From an uncultured Bacilli bacterium (GTDB lineage: Bacteria > Bacillota_I > Bacilli_A > RF39 > UBA660), in the NCBI GenBank assembly GCA_934098435.1, contig CAKOOV010000006.1, positions 10,263 to 74,262 on the forward strand: a stretch of 64,000 nt of DNA. The letters run 5' to 3'. Positions 34,818 through 43,857 of this stretch are shown here, one piece after another; position 1 is the stretch's first letter, and each line of letters begins with the position of its first letter. The position numbers were made by a program, and so were the translations under genes. The notes beneath the pieces were generated by a model. The model saw nothing but the letters and a program-made list of their open reading frames with translations. It did not search any database and was not told where the DNA came from.

Positions 34818-35724
34818 TAATTTTCCTCGCTTTCAATATATCAACAAAACTTTCCAATCTAGTATACAATCCCGATGTAGCGGTACTTTCATCCAATATA
34901 ATATTAATTGAAGGAATTCCATCAAGTTTACGTATAGCAAGTTCATTTACCAATGAATCAGGGCCACAAGGAAAAGAAGATAAAAATATAACACCATCAA
35001 TAGCATTTTTATAATTAAATAAACTACCAATATTTTCTTTAGAATAAATCCAATACAAAGTTTTAGAAAAATAATTAGCATAACAAATAGAATCTTTCCT
35101 ATTCATTCTATCAGAATATAAAATATCTACCCCTTCATTAGTTAAATAACTAATAATATCACTACCCAAAAATGCATCATAAATAATATAAGGATGTGAT
35201 ACCACAAGAATTTTTAAATTATTCGATTTAAGTTTATTAATTTGTCTATTATATAAATCTTTAATATAGTTACTTTGTTTTTTCTTACCAACAAAGTAAC
35301 TATAAATAACCCTAAAAATATTTTTATTAAACTTTAATCCCATTAATAAAAATTCCATAAATTCAAATCTAAATTTTAAGTAATCAATATTATAATTAAT
35401 AATTTTAATAGTAGGAAAAAGATTATGTACAACATCATATATACCATTAAACCTCATACATACCCTTTTCTTTTTACCATAATTACATATTCTCGGAACC
35501 AATATATAATCACACTTATTTTCTAAATATTTAACATGTCCCAAATAAATCTTAAAAGGAAGACAGCTCTCATCAACAGCCAATTTTTTACCATCTTCAA
35601 TAATACTTCTGTTACTAGGGGCACTAAGTAAAACGGTGCAACCAATCCCCTCAAAAAAGTTCTTAAATAAAATATAATCTCTATAATACAAAAAACCTCT
35701 AGGTATTCCTATTTTTATCTTCAT
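34810..35724 (-). CDS. Acyl-CoA dehydratase activase-related protein (DUF2229-like)
   Basis: 304 aa. The N-terminus IGIPRGFLYYRDYILFKNFF and the segment DESCLPFKIYLGHVKYL are typical of DUF2229-type proteins, often fused to or beside BcrA/BadF-type ATPases. Cysteines in DESCLPF, PRICNYG and SSFPCGPDS could hold an Fe-S cluster. It has its own RBS (TGGAGGCC) and is first in a two-gene unit. Partner and substrate are not identifiable from this window. Confidence 0.7.
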   Translation of the reverse strand: MKIKIGIPRGFLYYRDYILFKNFFEGIGCTVLLSAPSNRSIIEDGKKLAVDESCLPFKIYLGHVKYLENKCDYILVPRICNYGKKKRVCMRFNGIYDVVHNLFPTIKIINYNIDYLKFRFEFMEFLLMGLKFNKNIFRVIYSYFVGKKKQSNYIKDLYNRQINKLKSNNLKILVVSHPYIIYDAFLGSDIISYLTNEGVDILYSDRMNRKDSICYANYFSKTLYWIYSKENIGSLFNYKNAIDGVIFLSSFPCGPDSLVNELAIRKLDGIPSINIILDESTATSGLYTRLESFVDILKARKING

Positions 35725-35760
35725 AACTAATGGCCTCCATGTAATATTATGAAGATAAAT

Positions 35761-35792
35761 AAAAAAAAGAACTAGTTTTCATCTCCTAGTTC
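35761..35792 (-). terminator. Terminator after rpoE
   Basis: The minus-strand GAACTAG/CTAGTTC stem with a 10-nt loop is followed by eight T. Confidence 0.85.
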
Positions 35793-36218
35793 ATCTTCAT
35801 CGACAATAGTTAAATCCGAATAATCATCATCAATAATATCAGCTTCTGAATTTTCATTATAATCATCCTCATAATTATCTTCTTCTGATAAATCACTGTC
35901 ATCATTATCTTCTTCTTCAACATCAACTTCTGCATCACTATCGCCATAAATATCATCCATATCAATTTTAACAGAATGATTAGCCTTTAAATCCCAATTA
36001 CCATCACCAAGTAATATAAAATCCTTAGAAGTAGTCAATGATTCAAAAAAATCAGCAATTCTCTCTTGATATTCATTATCATCAAGACCAAGCAATCTGC
36101 AAACCTCTCTAAAAAGATCTGCCGTATTCATAGTCTTTTTATTTTCTTTTAAATACATTTCTGCAATCTTAGTATAAGAAAGCAATTCAAGTTCCTCTTT
36201 CGATAATTTATTCAACAT
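35772..36218 (-). CDS. rpoE: RNA polymerase delta subunit
   Basis: Delta subunit of RNA polymerase, typical of Bacilli, 148 aa. The HARE-HTH N-terminal domain (SYTKIAEMYLKENKKTMNTA, GDGNWDLKANHSVK) is followed by a long Asp/Glu-rich disordered tail that displaces nucleic acid from polymerase. Start after GGAGGTATATATT. It follows argS, recalling the argS/rpoE neighbourhood of B. subtilis, and its presence is the best single hint that the organism belongs to the Bacilli. Confidence 0.93.
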   Translation of the reverse strand: MLNKLSKEELELLSYTKIAEMYLKENKKTMNTADLFREVCRLLGLDDNEYQERIADFFESLTTSKDFILLGDGNWDLKANHSVKIDMDDIYGDSDAEVDVEEEDNDDSDLSEEDNYEDDYNENSEADIIDDDYSDLTIVDEDELGDEN

Positions 36219-36230
36219 AATATATACCTC

Positions 36231-37838
36231 CTACATTTCTTCTCTAAGTATTAAACCCAACATATTTGCTGCATTATTTATAACTATCTTAATAGCAGCA
36301 AGTAAAGCTACTCTTTCATTAGTATAAATATCATCATCAGTAACAATCTTTTCAGCAGCATAATAACTATGAAATAAACTAGCTAACTCATATAAATAAT
36401 TAGCAACTAAATGTGGATATCCATTTCTAGCAGCACTAATTATAACATCCTCAAACTCTAACAACTTATTCATGATAGTATATGCAAGTTCATTATCCAT
36501 AGTACTAAACTTATCAATCTTTTCAATATTTCTATTTTTCAAAATAGAACTAATTCTAGCATTAGCATATTCAATATAATAAATAGGATTATCATTACTA
36601 TTCTTAACTGCCAAATCCAAATCAAAATCCATTTGAGTATCTAAACTCTTCGATACAAAGAAATATCTAGCAGCATTAATTCCAACATCATCAATAAGTT
36701 CATTTAAAGTAATAGTTTTACCAGTTCTTTTACTAAGTTTAACCTCTTCACCATCTCTAAGTAACCTAACCATTTGAAGTATTCTAATATCAAGTTTATT
36801 AGAATTATATCCCATTATTTCCAAAGCAGATTTAAGTCTATTAATATAACCATGATGATCGCTACCAAAGACATCAATAATCTTATTAAATTTTCTTTCA
36901 AACTTATCACTATGATATGCTATATCAGGAAGAAAATAAGTATAATTACCATCACTCTTTACAAGTACCCTATCCTTCTCATCACATATATCAGTAGTTC
37001 TAAGCCATAAAGCATCTTCATTTATATAACATTTACCACTTTTTTGAAGTTTACTCAAAGTATTATCCACTAATCCCCTATCATATAAAGATTGCTCACT
37101 AGTAAAAACATCAAAATTAACCCTAAATCTATCCAAATCTTTTTTTATCCCATCAAGAAGAATATCTAATCCCTCTTTTCTAAAAAACTCCGTATCCTCA
37201 TTTAATTTAGAATCACCATAAATATTATAAATATTTTCGGCAATAGTAATAATCTCATTACCATGATAACCATTTTCTGGTATCTCAAAATCAAGACCGC
37301 ACTTTTCTTTATATCTTTCCTTAATAGATATACCAAGATTATTCATTTGATTACCTGCATCATTAATATAATATTCCCTTATAACATCATATCCAGCCCA
37401 AGACATAATGTTAGATAAAGAATCACCATATACAGCTCCCCTACCATGACCAATGTGTAAAGTACCAGTAGGATTAGCGGATACATATTCAATATTTATC
37501 TTTTCTCCATTACCATAATTACTCTTACCATAATCTTTACCACCATTAAGTATAGTATTAATATTACTAAGTAAATAATTCTTACTTAAATAAATATTAA
37601 TAAAACCAGGATTAGCTATTTCCACTTTATCAATAATATCATCATCAATTTTATTTGCAATTTCACCAGCAATATCCATAGGTTTAGATTTAAGTTCTTT
37701 TGTAAGTAAAAAAGCAATATTACAAGAATAATCACCATTCTTTTTATCTTTAGGAATATCAATAATTATTCTAGATAAATCAACATCAATAGGCAAACTC
37801 TTTTTTATAATACACTGTAATTTATTTTTTATACTCAT
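36231..37838 (-). CDS. argS: Arginyl-tRNA synthetase
   Basis: Class I synthetase, 535 aa. The N-terminal Add-1 domain is followed by EYVSANPTGTLHIGHGRGAV, containing the HIGH motif, the KMSKS-like LSKRTGKTITL, and the anticodon-binding C-terminal helices (RVALLAAIKIVINNAANML). The ATG overlaps the upstream gene by 4 nt (ATGA). No T-box is seen upstream. Confidence 0.97.
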   Translation of the reverse strand: MSIKNKLQCIIKKSLPIDVDLSRIIIDIPKDKKNGDYSCNIAFLLTKELKSKPMDIAGEIANKIDDDIIDKVEIANPGFINIYLSKNYLLSNINTILNGGKDYGKSNYGNGEKINIEYVSANPTGTLHIGHGRGAVYGDSLSNIMSWAGYDVIREYYINDAGNQMNNLGISIKERYKEKCGLDFEIPENGYHGNEIITIAENIYNIYGDSKLNEDTEFFRKEGLDILLDGIKKDLDRFRVNFDVFTSEQSLYDRGLVDNTLSKLQKSGKCYINEDALWLRTTDICDEKDRVLVKSDGNYTYFLPDIAYHSDKFERKFNKIIDVFGSDHHGYINRLKSALEIMGYNSNKLDIRILQMVRLLRDGEEVKLSKRTGKTITLNELIDDVGINAARYFFVSKSLDTQMDFDLDLAVKNSNDNPIYYIEYANARISSILKNRNIEKIDKFSTMDNELAYTIMNKLLEFEDVIISAARNGYPHLVANYLYELASLFHSYYAAEKIVTDDDIYTNERVALLAAIKIVINNAANMLGLILREEM

Positions 37839-38230
37839 AATACATCACTCATTTCCAATTTATATTCATAAATACAATTAGTCTCACTTATTAAATACTT
37901 AATATAAATAATATCAGCATCAATTTTTAAATCAATAACATCAATATCAATATCAACATCACAATTATTTTCTTTAATCAAATAATTACTTATACTATTT
38001 TTTTTGTTCTTATCAAAAATAAAAGTATTAATAAAATCAGCACCATCTCTAATAAGCATAACATTATCATCATTGATTTTAATATTAAACCTAACATCAT
38101 TATCAACATAAGTAACTTTATTCTTATTTTTAATACCTTTACATTCAAAATTAACAATTTCATTTTCACTAATATTCTTCAGATAACCTTTAATTAAAAT
38201 TCTAATAAATATCACATCCAAACATTTCAC
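37835..38230 (-). CDS. YwiB-like protein (DUF1934)
   Basis: 131 aa at most. The beta-strand-rich pattern KVTYVDNDVRFNIKINDDNV, then LIRDGADFINTFIFDKNKK, resembles DUF1934 (calycin-like) proteins such as B. subtilis YwiB, which is also encoded directly upstream of argS. Function is unknown in the family. The start is uncertain: GTG at 38230 or at 38215, neither with a good ribosome site; family N-termini favour the shorter form. Two TATGAT-like boxes overlap the start region. Confidence 0.65.
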   Translation of the reverse strand: MKCLDVIFIRILIKGYLKNISENEIVNFECKGIKNKNKVTYVDNDVRFNIKINDDNVMLIRDGADFINTFIFDKNKKNSISNYLIKENNCDVDIDIDVIDLKIDADIIYIKYLISETNCIYEYKLEMSDVL

Positions 38231-38332
38231 ATGAAATCATATCATATCTTTAAAAAAAATACAACATATTTTTATCATTTTTTAGCATAATAATAAATGC
38301 TATAACAAAAGATAAAAAAATGAGGGATATAA

Positions 38333-40306
38333 ATGAAGAAAAAAACAAAGAAAATATTAAAAATAACATTATCACCATTTCTAATAATAATAATAGGAAA
38401 TATTGTATTTTACATATACTGTTTTCTTACACCAAAACTAGAAATAAATAAATCTCAATCTTATTACCTATACGATAATAGTAGTAAACTAGTATTTGGC
38501 GATAATAATTGGATATCACTTGATAAAATGAACATTAACTTAATAAATGCAACAATTTCTACTGAAGATAAATATTTCTATAAACACATAGGTTTCGACT
38601 ACTTAAGAATAGGAAAAGCCGCTATTACAAATATTATAAATAAAAGTAAAAGTGAAGGCGCCTCAACTATTACCCAACAATATGCAAGAAATCTATTCCT
38701 AAATTTTGATAAAACATGGAAAAGAAAAATAGACGAAGCAATACTAGCAGGAGAATTAGAAGTACATTACACGAAAAAAGAAATATTAGAAGGCTATTTA
38801 AATACCATAAATTATGGTGGTGTTTATGGCATAGAATCAGCATCAAACTATTATTTTGACAAATCAGCCAGTAATTTAACATTAGCAGAAGCAGCCTTAT
38901 TAGCGGGAATACCCAAATCACCAAATAATTATTCCCCAATAAAAAACTATTCAAAATCAAAAGAAAGACAAAAAATAGTATTAAAAATGATGAAAAAAAA
39001 TAAAGTAATAAGTGAAGAAGAATATCAAAAGGCAATAAATGAAAATATAACCATTGTAGGTAAAAATAAAGATTCAAACATAACCAGTATAAATTATTTT
39101 AAAGATTCAGTACTTGAAGAATTAAAATCATTAAAACAAATACCATCTAATATAATTGAAACAGGAGGATTAAAAATATATACCACCTTAGACTCCGAAG
39201 CACAAGAAGACTTGGAAAATTCAGTTCAAAAATATATAAATAATAAACAAGAACTAGAAACATCCGCTATAATGATGAATCCAGATACCGGAGGAGTTAT
39301 GGCCTTAATTGGTGGCAATAATTATAACAAAAGTCAATATAACAGAGCAACAAATTCAAAAAGACAAATAGGTTCAACTATGAAACCAATATTATATTAT
39401 ACAGCCTTAGAAAGTGGTTTTACTTCATCATCATCATTTACTAGTGAAAAAACAACATTTACCTTCTCAGAAGGAAAAACATATAGTCCAAAAAATTATA
39501 ACAACAAATATGCCGAAGGCCCCATATCTATGGCAACAGCAATATCATATTCAGACAACATATACGCTGTAAAAACTCATCTATTTTTAGGAGAAGATAT
39601 GTTAATAAACACAGCAAAAAGAATTGGTATTACCAGTACATTAACTCCAATACCATCACTGGCACTAGGAACAGAAGAAATGAGTCTCATGGAAATAACA
39701 GCGGCATATTCATCTTTCGCCAATCAAGGTTACAAAATAAATCCACATTTTATAAAAAAAATAGAAGATTCAAAAGGAAATATATTATATGAAAACAAAG
39801 AAGAAAAAATAGAAGTATTAAATTCAAGCCTAACATATATATTAAATGAAATGTTAACCTATACATATAATAAAAATTTCATTGATTATAATTATCCAAC
39901 ACTAATATCATTATTACCAAATATAACACACAAATACGCAATAAAATCAGGTACAACAGATACAGACCTACTAATAATAGGATACAACAAAAATGCTGTA
40001 TTAAGTGTATGGACAGGATATGATAATAATAATAAAATAGATTCAAGTAAATATTCTTACCATAAAGATATATGGATAGATACCATGGAAACATATTTTA
40101 AAAATCACGAAGCACAATGGTATGATATACCAGATAACGTCGTAGGTGTATTAGTTAATCCAATTACTGGTACACCTATAGATGACAACGCCGAAAAAAA
40201 AGAAATGTTTTTTTATATCAAAGGAACTGAACCAACCACCAATAATGAAACAAAAGATTTAGAAGCCGTATTTAAAGAAGAACAAAAAAATAGACAAGAA
40301 GAATAA
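38333..40306 (+). CDS. Class A penicillin-binding protein (bifunctional)
   Basis: Peptidoglycan polymerase and cross-linker, 657 aa. One N-terminal membrane anchor (residues 9-32) is followed by a GT51 domain with the catalytic Glu in STEDKYFYKHIG and GASTITQQYARN. The transpeptidase domain has SxxK (S348-TMK), SDN (SYSDNIY) and KSGTT motifs. RBS TGAGGGATAT. An inverted repeat TAGCAT/ATGCTA (38283-38302) overlaps the TATAAC -10 and could be an operator. Closest in layout to PBP1A/PonA. Confidence 0.95.
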   Translation: MKKKTKKILKITLSPFLIIIIGNIVFYIYCFLTPKLEINKSQSYYLYDNSSKLVFGDNNWISLDKMNINLINATISTEDKYFYKHIGFDYLRIGKAAITNIINKSKSEGASTITQQYARNLFLNFDKTWKRKIDEAILAGELEVHYTKKEILEGYLNTINYGGVYGIESASNYYFDKSASNLTLAEAALLAGIPKSPNNYSPIKNYSKSKERQKIVLKMMKKNKVISEEEYQKAINENITIVGKNKDSNITSINYFKDSVLEELKSLKQIPSNIIETGGLKIYTTLDSEAQEDLENSVQKYINNKQELETSAIMMNPDTGGVMALIGGNNYNKSQYNRATNSKRQIGSTMKPILYYTALESGFTSSSSFTSEKTTFTFSEGKTYSPKNYNNKYAEGPISMATAISYSDNIYAVKTHLFLGEDMLINTAKRIGITSTLTPIPSLALGTEEMSLMEITAAYSSFANQGYKINPHFIKKIEDSKGNILYENKEEKIEVLNSSLTYILNEMLTYTYNKNFIDYNYPTLISLLPNITHKYAIKSGTTDTDLLIIGYNKNAVLSVWTGYDNNNKIDSSKYSYHKDIWIDTMETYFKNHEAQWYDIPDNVVGVLVNPITGTPIDDNAEKKEMFFYIKGTEPTTNNETKDLEAVFKEEQKNRQEE

Positions 40307-40310
40307 ATAC

Positions 40311-40339
40311 TTGAAATACTAAAACTAGTATGATAAAAT
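40311..40339 (+). promoter_or_regulatory. Strong sigma-A-like promoter without an ORF behind it
   Basis: TTGAAA, 17 bp, TAAAAT with an upstream TG lies just after the PBP stop. Transcription would start near 40346 and hit the terminator at 40393-40434. Confidence 0.55.
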
Positions 40340-40345
40340 ATCCTT

Positions 40346-40434
40346 ATTATTAAAGACAGCTATAATTATCTAAAAGAAAATAATAAAGCCATAAAAAAAG
40401 ACGATTTTGATATTAATATCTAATCGTCTTTTAG
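40346..40434 (+). ncRNA. Candidate small RNA of about 90 nt
   Basis: The segment between the promoter at 40311-40339 and a strong terminator holds no ATG and no RBS. The terminator is GACGATT..GATATTAATATC..AATCGTC followed by TTTT. If transcribed it would give a noncoding RNA of about 90 nt whose 3' end is a 15-19 bp hairpin. The terminator is bidirectional and also serves the convergent gene at 40437. Confidence 0.4.
40393..40434. terminator. Bidirectional terminator
   Basis: AAAAGACGATT with inner GATATTAATATC and closing AATCGTCTTTT gives a long near-perfect stem with A and T runs on both sides. Confidence 0.8.
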
Positions 40435-40436
40435 TA

Positions 40437-41072
40437 TTAATTACAAGTATATCCTTTACTTTCAAAACTAGCTCTAGTACTATTGATATCATCTTTAGTA
40501 GCAGTAATTCCCTTACCGTTCAAATTATAAAATGTTAATTCTATTTTATTACTGCTTCTATCAACAACTGTATCCCACCCATATTTTGTCGTTGAAAGTT
40601 CAAGATGACTTTCTGTGCAAGAACCAGCATCTAAACAGTCTAGAGAATTTAAATCGTCAATAAATTCTTTATATTTTTCATCAGTAAGTGTATTTTTAAA
40701 CTCTAAAATCATTTTATTATATTGCTTTAATTGATATGTATATTGAGAACTTTTATAATTAAAAATAAAATCTGAATATGTTGTGATGGTAAAATCATCA
40801 CCTTTAGATACATATGAACAACTAAAGTCAACATCTGATGAATTATATTCAGAAGATCCTGTAGTATTTTTACCACTTTTACTCTTACCACCAAATATAA
40901 ACAATATTATAATTACTGCGACAACACCAATAATAATTAATATTGTTTTGTTATTTTTGTTATTAGTGTTTAAATCATTGCTAGTATAATTCGTATTTGC
41001 ATCGTTATTAGGTATTTGACTAGACATATTAAAATTATCTTGTTGATTATAATTTAAATCATTATTATCCAT
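40437..41072 (-). CDS. Membrane-anchored protein with Asn-rich cytosolic head
   Basis: Function not recognised; 211 aa. An Asn/Asp/Gln-rich head (about 45 residues) precedes one membrane helix (KTILIIIGVVAVIIILFIFGG) and a Ser-rich linker. The outer domain of about 130 residues has four cysteines (DFSCSY, LDCLDAGSC, GYTCN), likely disulfide-bonded. The type-II topology and domain style recall lipoprotein-like DUF1307 or YehR proteins, but I cannot confirm that. Start at MDNND after AAGGAGGATATA. Confidence 0.65.
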   Translation of the reverse strand: MDNNDLNYNQQDNFNMSSQIPNNDANTNYTSNDLNTNNKNNKTILIIIGVVAVIIILFIFGGKSKSGKNTTGSSEYNSSDVDFSCSYVSKGDDFTITTYSDFIFNYKSSQYTYQLKQYNKMILEFKNTLTDEKYKEFIDDLNSLDCLDAGSCTESHLELSTTKYGWDTVVDRSSNKIELTFYNLNGKGITATKDDINSTRASFESKGYTCN

Positions 41073-41160
41073 TATATCCTCCTTATATAAAACATTATAC
41101 CACACAACAAAATATAATTGTACAATATTATAAAAAGTTTACAAAAAAATCACAATAATA

Positions 41161-41189
41161 TTGTAAAATCATAATTTTTTTTGTATAAT
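41161..41189 (+). promoter_or_regulatory. Sigma-A promoter of the small membrane protein gene
   Basis: TTGTAA, 17 bp, TATAAT, with the start site about 45 bp before the ATG. Confidence 0.75.
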
Positions 41190-41241
41190 ATAAATAAATA
41201 GTAAAAGTGCTATTTAATCAAAAAATTTAGGAGGTATATTT

Positions 41242-41586
41242 ATGGACAAGTTTCAAAAATACAAAAATGACATAGTCAGTGGATTAAATGTTGCAATTAT
41301 ATTAGCTGCAATTAGTTTAATTGGAAATTTTTTTGTTGATGTAAAACTTTCAAATTTGAACTTAAAAACATTATTAGCATATGTTATAGTTATAAGTGTT
41401 TCTTTAGGTTTATTATTTTGGGCTAGAGAATGTGCCAAAAAAGAAAAATTACTTGGTGGAATATTAACATTAATTGTTGGTATTATTATGTTCTTTGCGG
41501 GTGGCTTAATTGATGAAATACTTGGAGCAGTATTTATTGTAATGGCGATAGCATATTTTATTGCATTTAGTAAATACAAAAAGTAA
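41242..41586 (+). CDS. Small four-helix membrane protein
   Basis: Function not recognised; 114 aa with four hydrophobic segments (VAIILAAISLIGNFFV, LLAYVIVISVSLGLLFW, ILTLIVGIIMFFAGGLI, LGAVFIVMAIAYFIAF) and short charged ends. It is preceded by TAGGAGGTATATTT and a good promoter, and ends in a perfect terminator, so it is a self-contained unit. Its codons more often end in T than those of its neighbours, which could mean recent arrival or high expression. Confidence 0.65.
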   Translation: MDKFQKYKNDIVSGLNVAIILAAISLIGNFFVDVKLSNLNLKTLLAYVIVISVSLGLLFWARECAKKEKLLGGILTLIVGIIMFFAGGLIDEILGAVFIVMAIAYFIAFSKYKK

Positions 41587-41636
41587 AGATACTTAAAGAA
41601 ACATAAAAAATATTAAACTTTGTCAACACGCTGAAA

Positions 41637-41660
41637 AACAACTTCATTTGAAGTTGTTTT
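41637..41660. terminator. Bidirectional terminator between the membrane gene and prmC
   Basis: AAACAACTTCA/TTGAAGTTGTTT is a near-perfect palindrome flanked by A and T runs and lies between convergent genes. Confidence 0.8.
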
Positions 41661-42438
41661 AATTACAATTAGTAATAAAAATAAATCTATCTTTACCACT
41701 ATAATCTTTATCAACAATTATATTAACATTTTCCATATATTTATTAACAATACCAACAATACTATCAGCCTGTAAATATCCAATTTCAAAAGCAATAAAA
41801 AACTTATCATTTAAGTATTCTTTACATTCACTAAGTATTTTATCATAAAAATACAAACCATTCATATCAGCATATAAAGCCAAATGAGGTTCATTATTAC
41901 AAACAATATCCATAATTTCTTCATCATGACTAATATAAGGTGGATTACTAATAATAACATCATACTTACCATTAACATTAGAAAAAACATCACTAACAAT
42001 AAAATTAATATCAGTATTATTAATAGTATTATTTTCTTTAGCAACATCAAGCGCATCACTAGATATATCAACAGCAGTAACCACACTATCAACCAATTTA
42101 TTAAGTATAATAGCAATACATCCACTACCAGTACCAATATCTAAAATAGATACCTTACCATCAAAAAATTTACTAATATAGTTAACAGTTTTTTCAACTA
42201 ACAACTCAGTCTCAAATCTAGGAATAAGCGTGTTTCTATTAACCTTAAATTCATAACCATAAAAATTAACATTTCCGATAATATATTGAACAGCTTCACC
42301 TTTAAGTAATCTATTAGTATAATCACTTAATTTATCTAACAAGTCATTACTTTTAAGATAATCATACAAATAATCAAAAGAATTAGCATCAAGTCCACGA
42401 CTTTCTAATTCTTTCTTAATTTTATCAACATTAAACAC
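41659..42438 (-). CDS. prmC: Release factor glutamine methyltransferase PrmC
   Basis: Methylates the Gln of the GGQ motif of release factors; 259 aa. The SAM site DIGTGSGCIAIILNK and the catalytic NPPYIS (DVIISNPPYISHDEE) are present, and the N-terminal helical domain includes RLLKGEAVQYI. The start is a GTG lying inside the end of prfA (8-nt overlap), with no strong RBS, so it probably relies on coupling. prfA-prmC is the standard pair. Confidence 0.94.
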   Translation of the reverse strand: MFNVDKIKKELESRGLDANSFDYLYDYLKSNDLLDKLSDYTNRLLKGEAVQYIIGNVNFYGYEFKVNRNTLIPRFETELLVEKTVNYISKFFDGKVSILDIGTGSGCIAIILNKLVDSVVTAVDISSDALDVAKENNTINNTDINFIVSDVFSNVNGKYDVIISNPPYISHDEEIMDIVCNNEPHLALYADMNGLYFYDKILSECKEYLNDKFFIAFEIGYLQADSIVGIVNKYMENVNIIVDKDYSGKDRFIFITNCN

Positions 42439-43489
42439 TAGCTTCTAGCTTCTTTCTTTGATCTTCATTAATTAAAGCTTCAATCAAATCTTCCATATCT
42501 CCATCCATAACTCTATCTAAGTTCATTGATGTATACCCAATTCTATGATCAGTAATTCTATTTTGTGGATAATTATAAGTTCTTATCTTCTCACTTCTAT
42601 CCCCAGTACCTATCTTAACCTTCCTCTCAGCAGCCTCTTTTTCTTCTTGTTCTCTAAGTTTCATATCATAAAGCCTAGTTTTAAGTATTTTAAAGGCAAG
42701 TTCTTTATTCTTAATCTGACTTCTTTCAGTTTGTGAATAAACAATAATACCAGTAGGAATATGTGTAAGCCTAACAGCACTATCAGTAGTATTAACACCC
42801 TGTCCACCACAACCACTACTTCTTGTTATATCAATTCTAACCTCAGATTCATCAAGTTCAAAATCAAAGTCTTCAGCTTCAGGCATAACAAGTACCGTAG
42901 CAGTACTAGTATGTACCCTACCCTGACTTTCAGTAGCAGGAACCCTTTGTACCCTATGTGCTCCACTTTCATATTTAAGTTTAGAATAAACTCCATCACC
43001 CTTAATCATAAACTCAATTTGTGCAAATCCACCAGCAGTACCTTCCACCTGATTAAGAACCTCAATTTTCCATCCTTCATTAGAAGCATATCTACTATAC
43101 ATATCAAATAAATCACCAGCAAAAATATTAGCCTCATCTCCACCAGCAGCACCCCTAATTTCTACAATAACATTCTTATCATCATTAGGATCATGCGGTA
43201 TAAGTAATACTTCTAATTCATCTTCTAACTTACTTTTCTTTTCTTCCGCACTAGATAACTCCTCTTTAGCAAACTCAGCCATATCTTTATCTTTTAAAAG
43301 ATCTTTTGCCTCTTCTATATCTTCCAATACTTTTTTATATTCTTTATATACTTCAACAGTTTTTTCAAGCCCTGTTCTTTCCTTAGAAAGAAGTGTCATT
43401 TTCTTAATATCTGATATAATTTCAGGATTAGCAAGTTCTTCTCCTATTTCATTATATCTTTTTAATGTAGCCTCTAGTCTATCTATCAT
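42431..43489 (-). CDS. prfA: Peptide chain release factor 1
   Basis: Recognises UAA and UAG and releases the peptide; 352 aa. The GGQ motif is at residues 228-230 (SSGCGGQGVNTT), and the tripeptide anticodon region lies near PATESQGRVHTS. Length and flanking sequence are normal. It is followed by prmC, whose product methylates Gln230. RF2 is not in the window, but UGA is clearly used as a stop. Confidence 0.97.
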   Translation of the reverse strand: MIDRLEATLKRYNEIGEELANPEIISDIKKMTLLSKERTGLEKTVEVYKEYKKVLEDIEEAKDLLKDKDMAEFAKEELSSAEEKKSKLEDELEVLLIPHDPNDDKNVIVEIRGAAGGDEANIFAGDLFDMYSRYASNEGWKIEVLNQVEGTAGGFAQIEFMIKGDGVYSKLKYESGAHRVQRVPATESQGRVHTSTATVLVMPEAEDFDFELDESEVRIDITRSSGCGGQGVNTTDSAVRLTHIPTGIIVYSQTERSQIKNKELAFKILKTRLYDMKLREQEEKEAAERKVKIGTGDRSEKIRTYNYPQNRITDHRIGYTSMNLDRVMDGDMEDLIEALINEDQRKKLEASV

Positions 43490-43590
43490 AGATTATCCCT
43501 CATTTCCTTAAATATTATAACATCGAACTAAAAAAAAGTAAATTAATTACTAATAATATAAACTTTTTATAACAATTTAATCAATAAATA

Positions 43591-43619
43591 TTGACAATAC
43601 TAATAAAATATACTACAAT
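43591..43619 (+). promoter_or_regulatory. Sigma-A promoter of tyrS
   Basis: TTGACA, 17 bp, TACAAT; the start point near 43626 is the 5' end of the T-box leader. Confidence 0.8.
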
Positions 43620-43625
43620 TTAGTC

Positions 43626-43834
43626 ATATTTAATTAAACAACGACTAATACCAAGTAATTATTTTATTTCATTTATAGAGAGTTAATGGTTGGTGTAAAT
43701 TAACAAAATAAAATAATGAAATTACAATATTAAGAGTTTAATCGGTAAATACCGTTATCATATTAAGGCAATAACATATTGTAAATAAAGGTGGTACCAC
43801 GACAAATTCGTCCTTTTGGTATCATCTTTTTTTA
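43626..43834 (+). promoter_or_regulatory. Tyrosyl T-box leader
   Basis: The leader contains the stem I apical elements (AGAGAG, GGTTGGTGTAAATTAAC), a candidate TAC (Tyr) specifier at 43723-43725 and a CGGTA/TACCG stem. The T-box sequence AAGGTGGTACCACG follows. The terminator is GGTGGTACC (43790-43798) paired with GGTATCATC (43818-43826) followed by seven T. Uncharged tRNA-Tyr should stabilise the antiterminator and raise tyrS expression. This region fills most of the 370-bp gap between prfA and tyrS. Confidence 0.93.
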
Positions 43835-43857
43835 TATAATGAAGGAGAGGATAAAAA

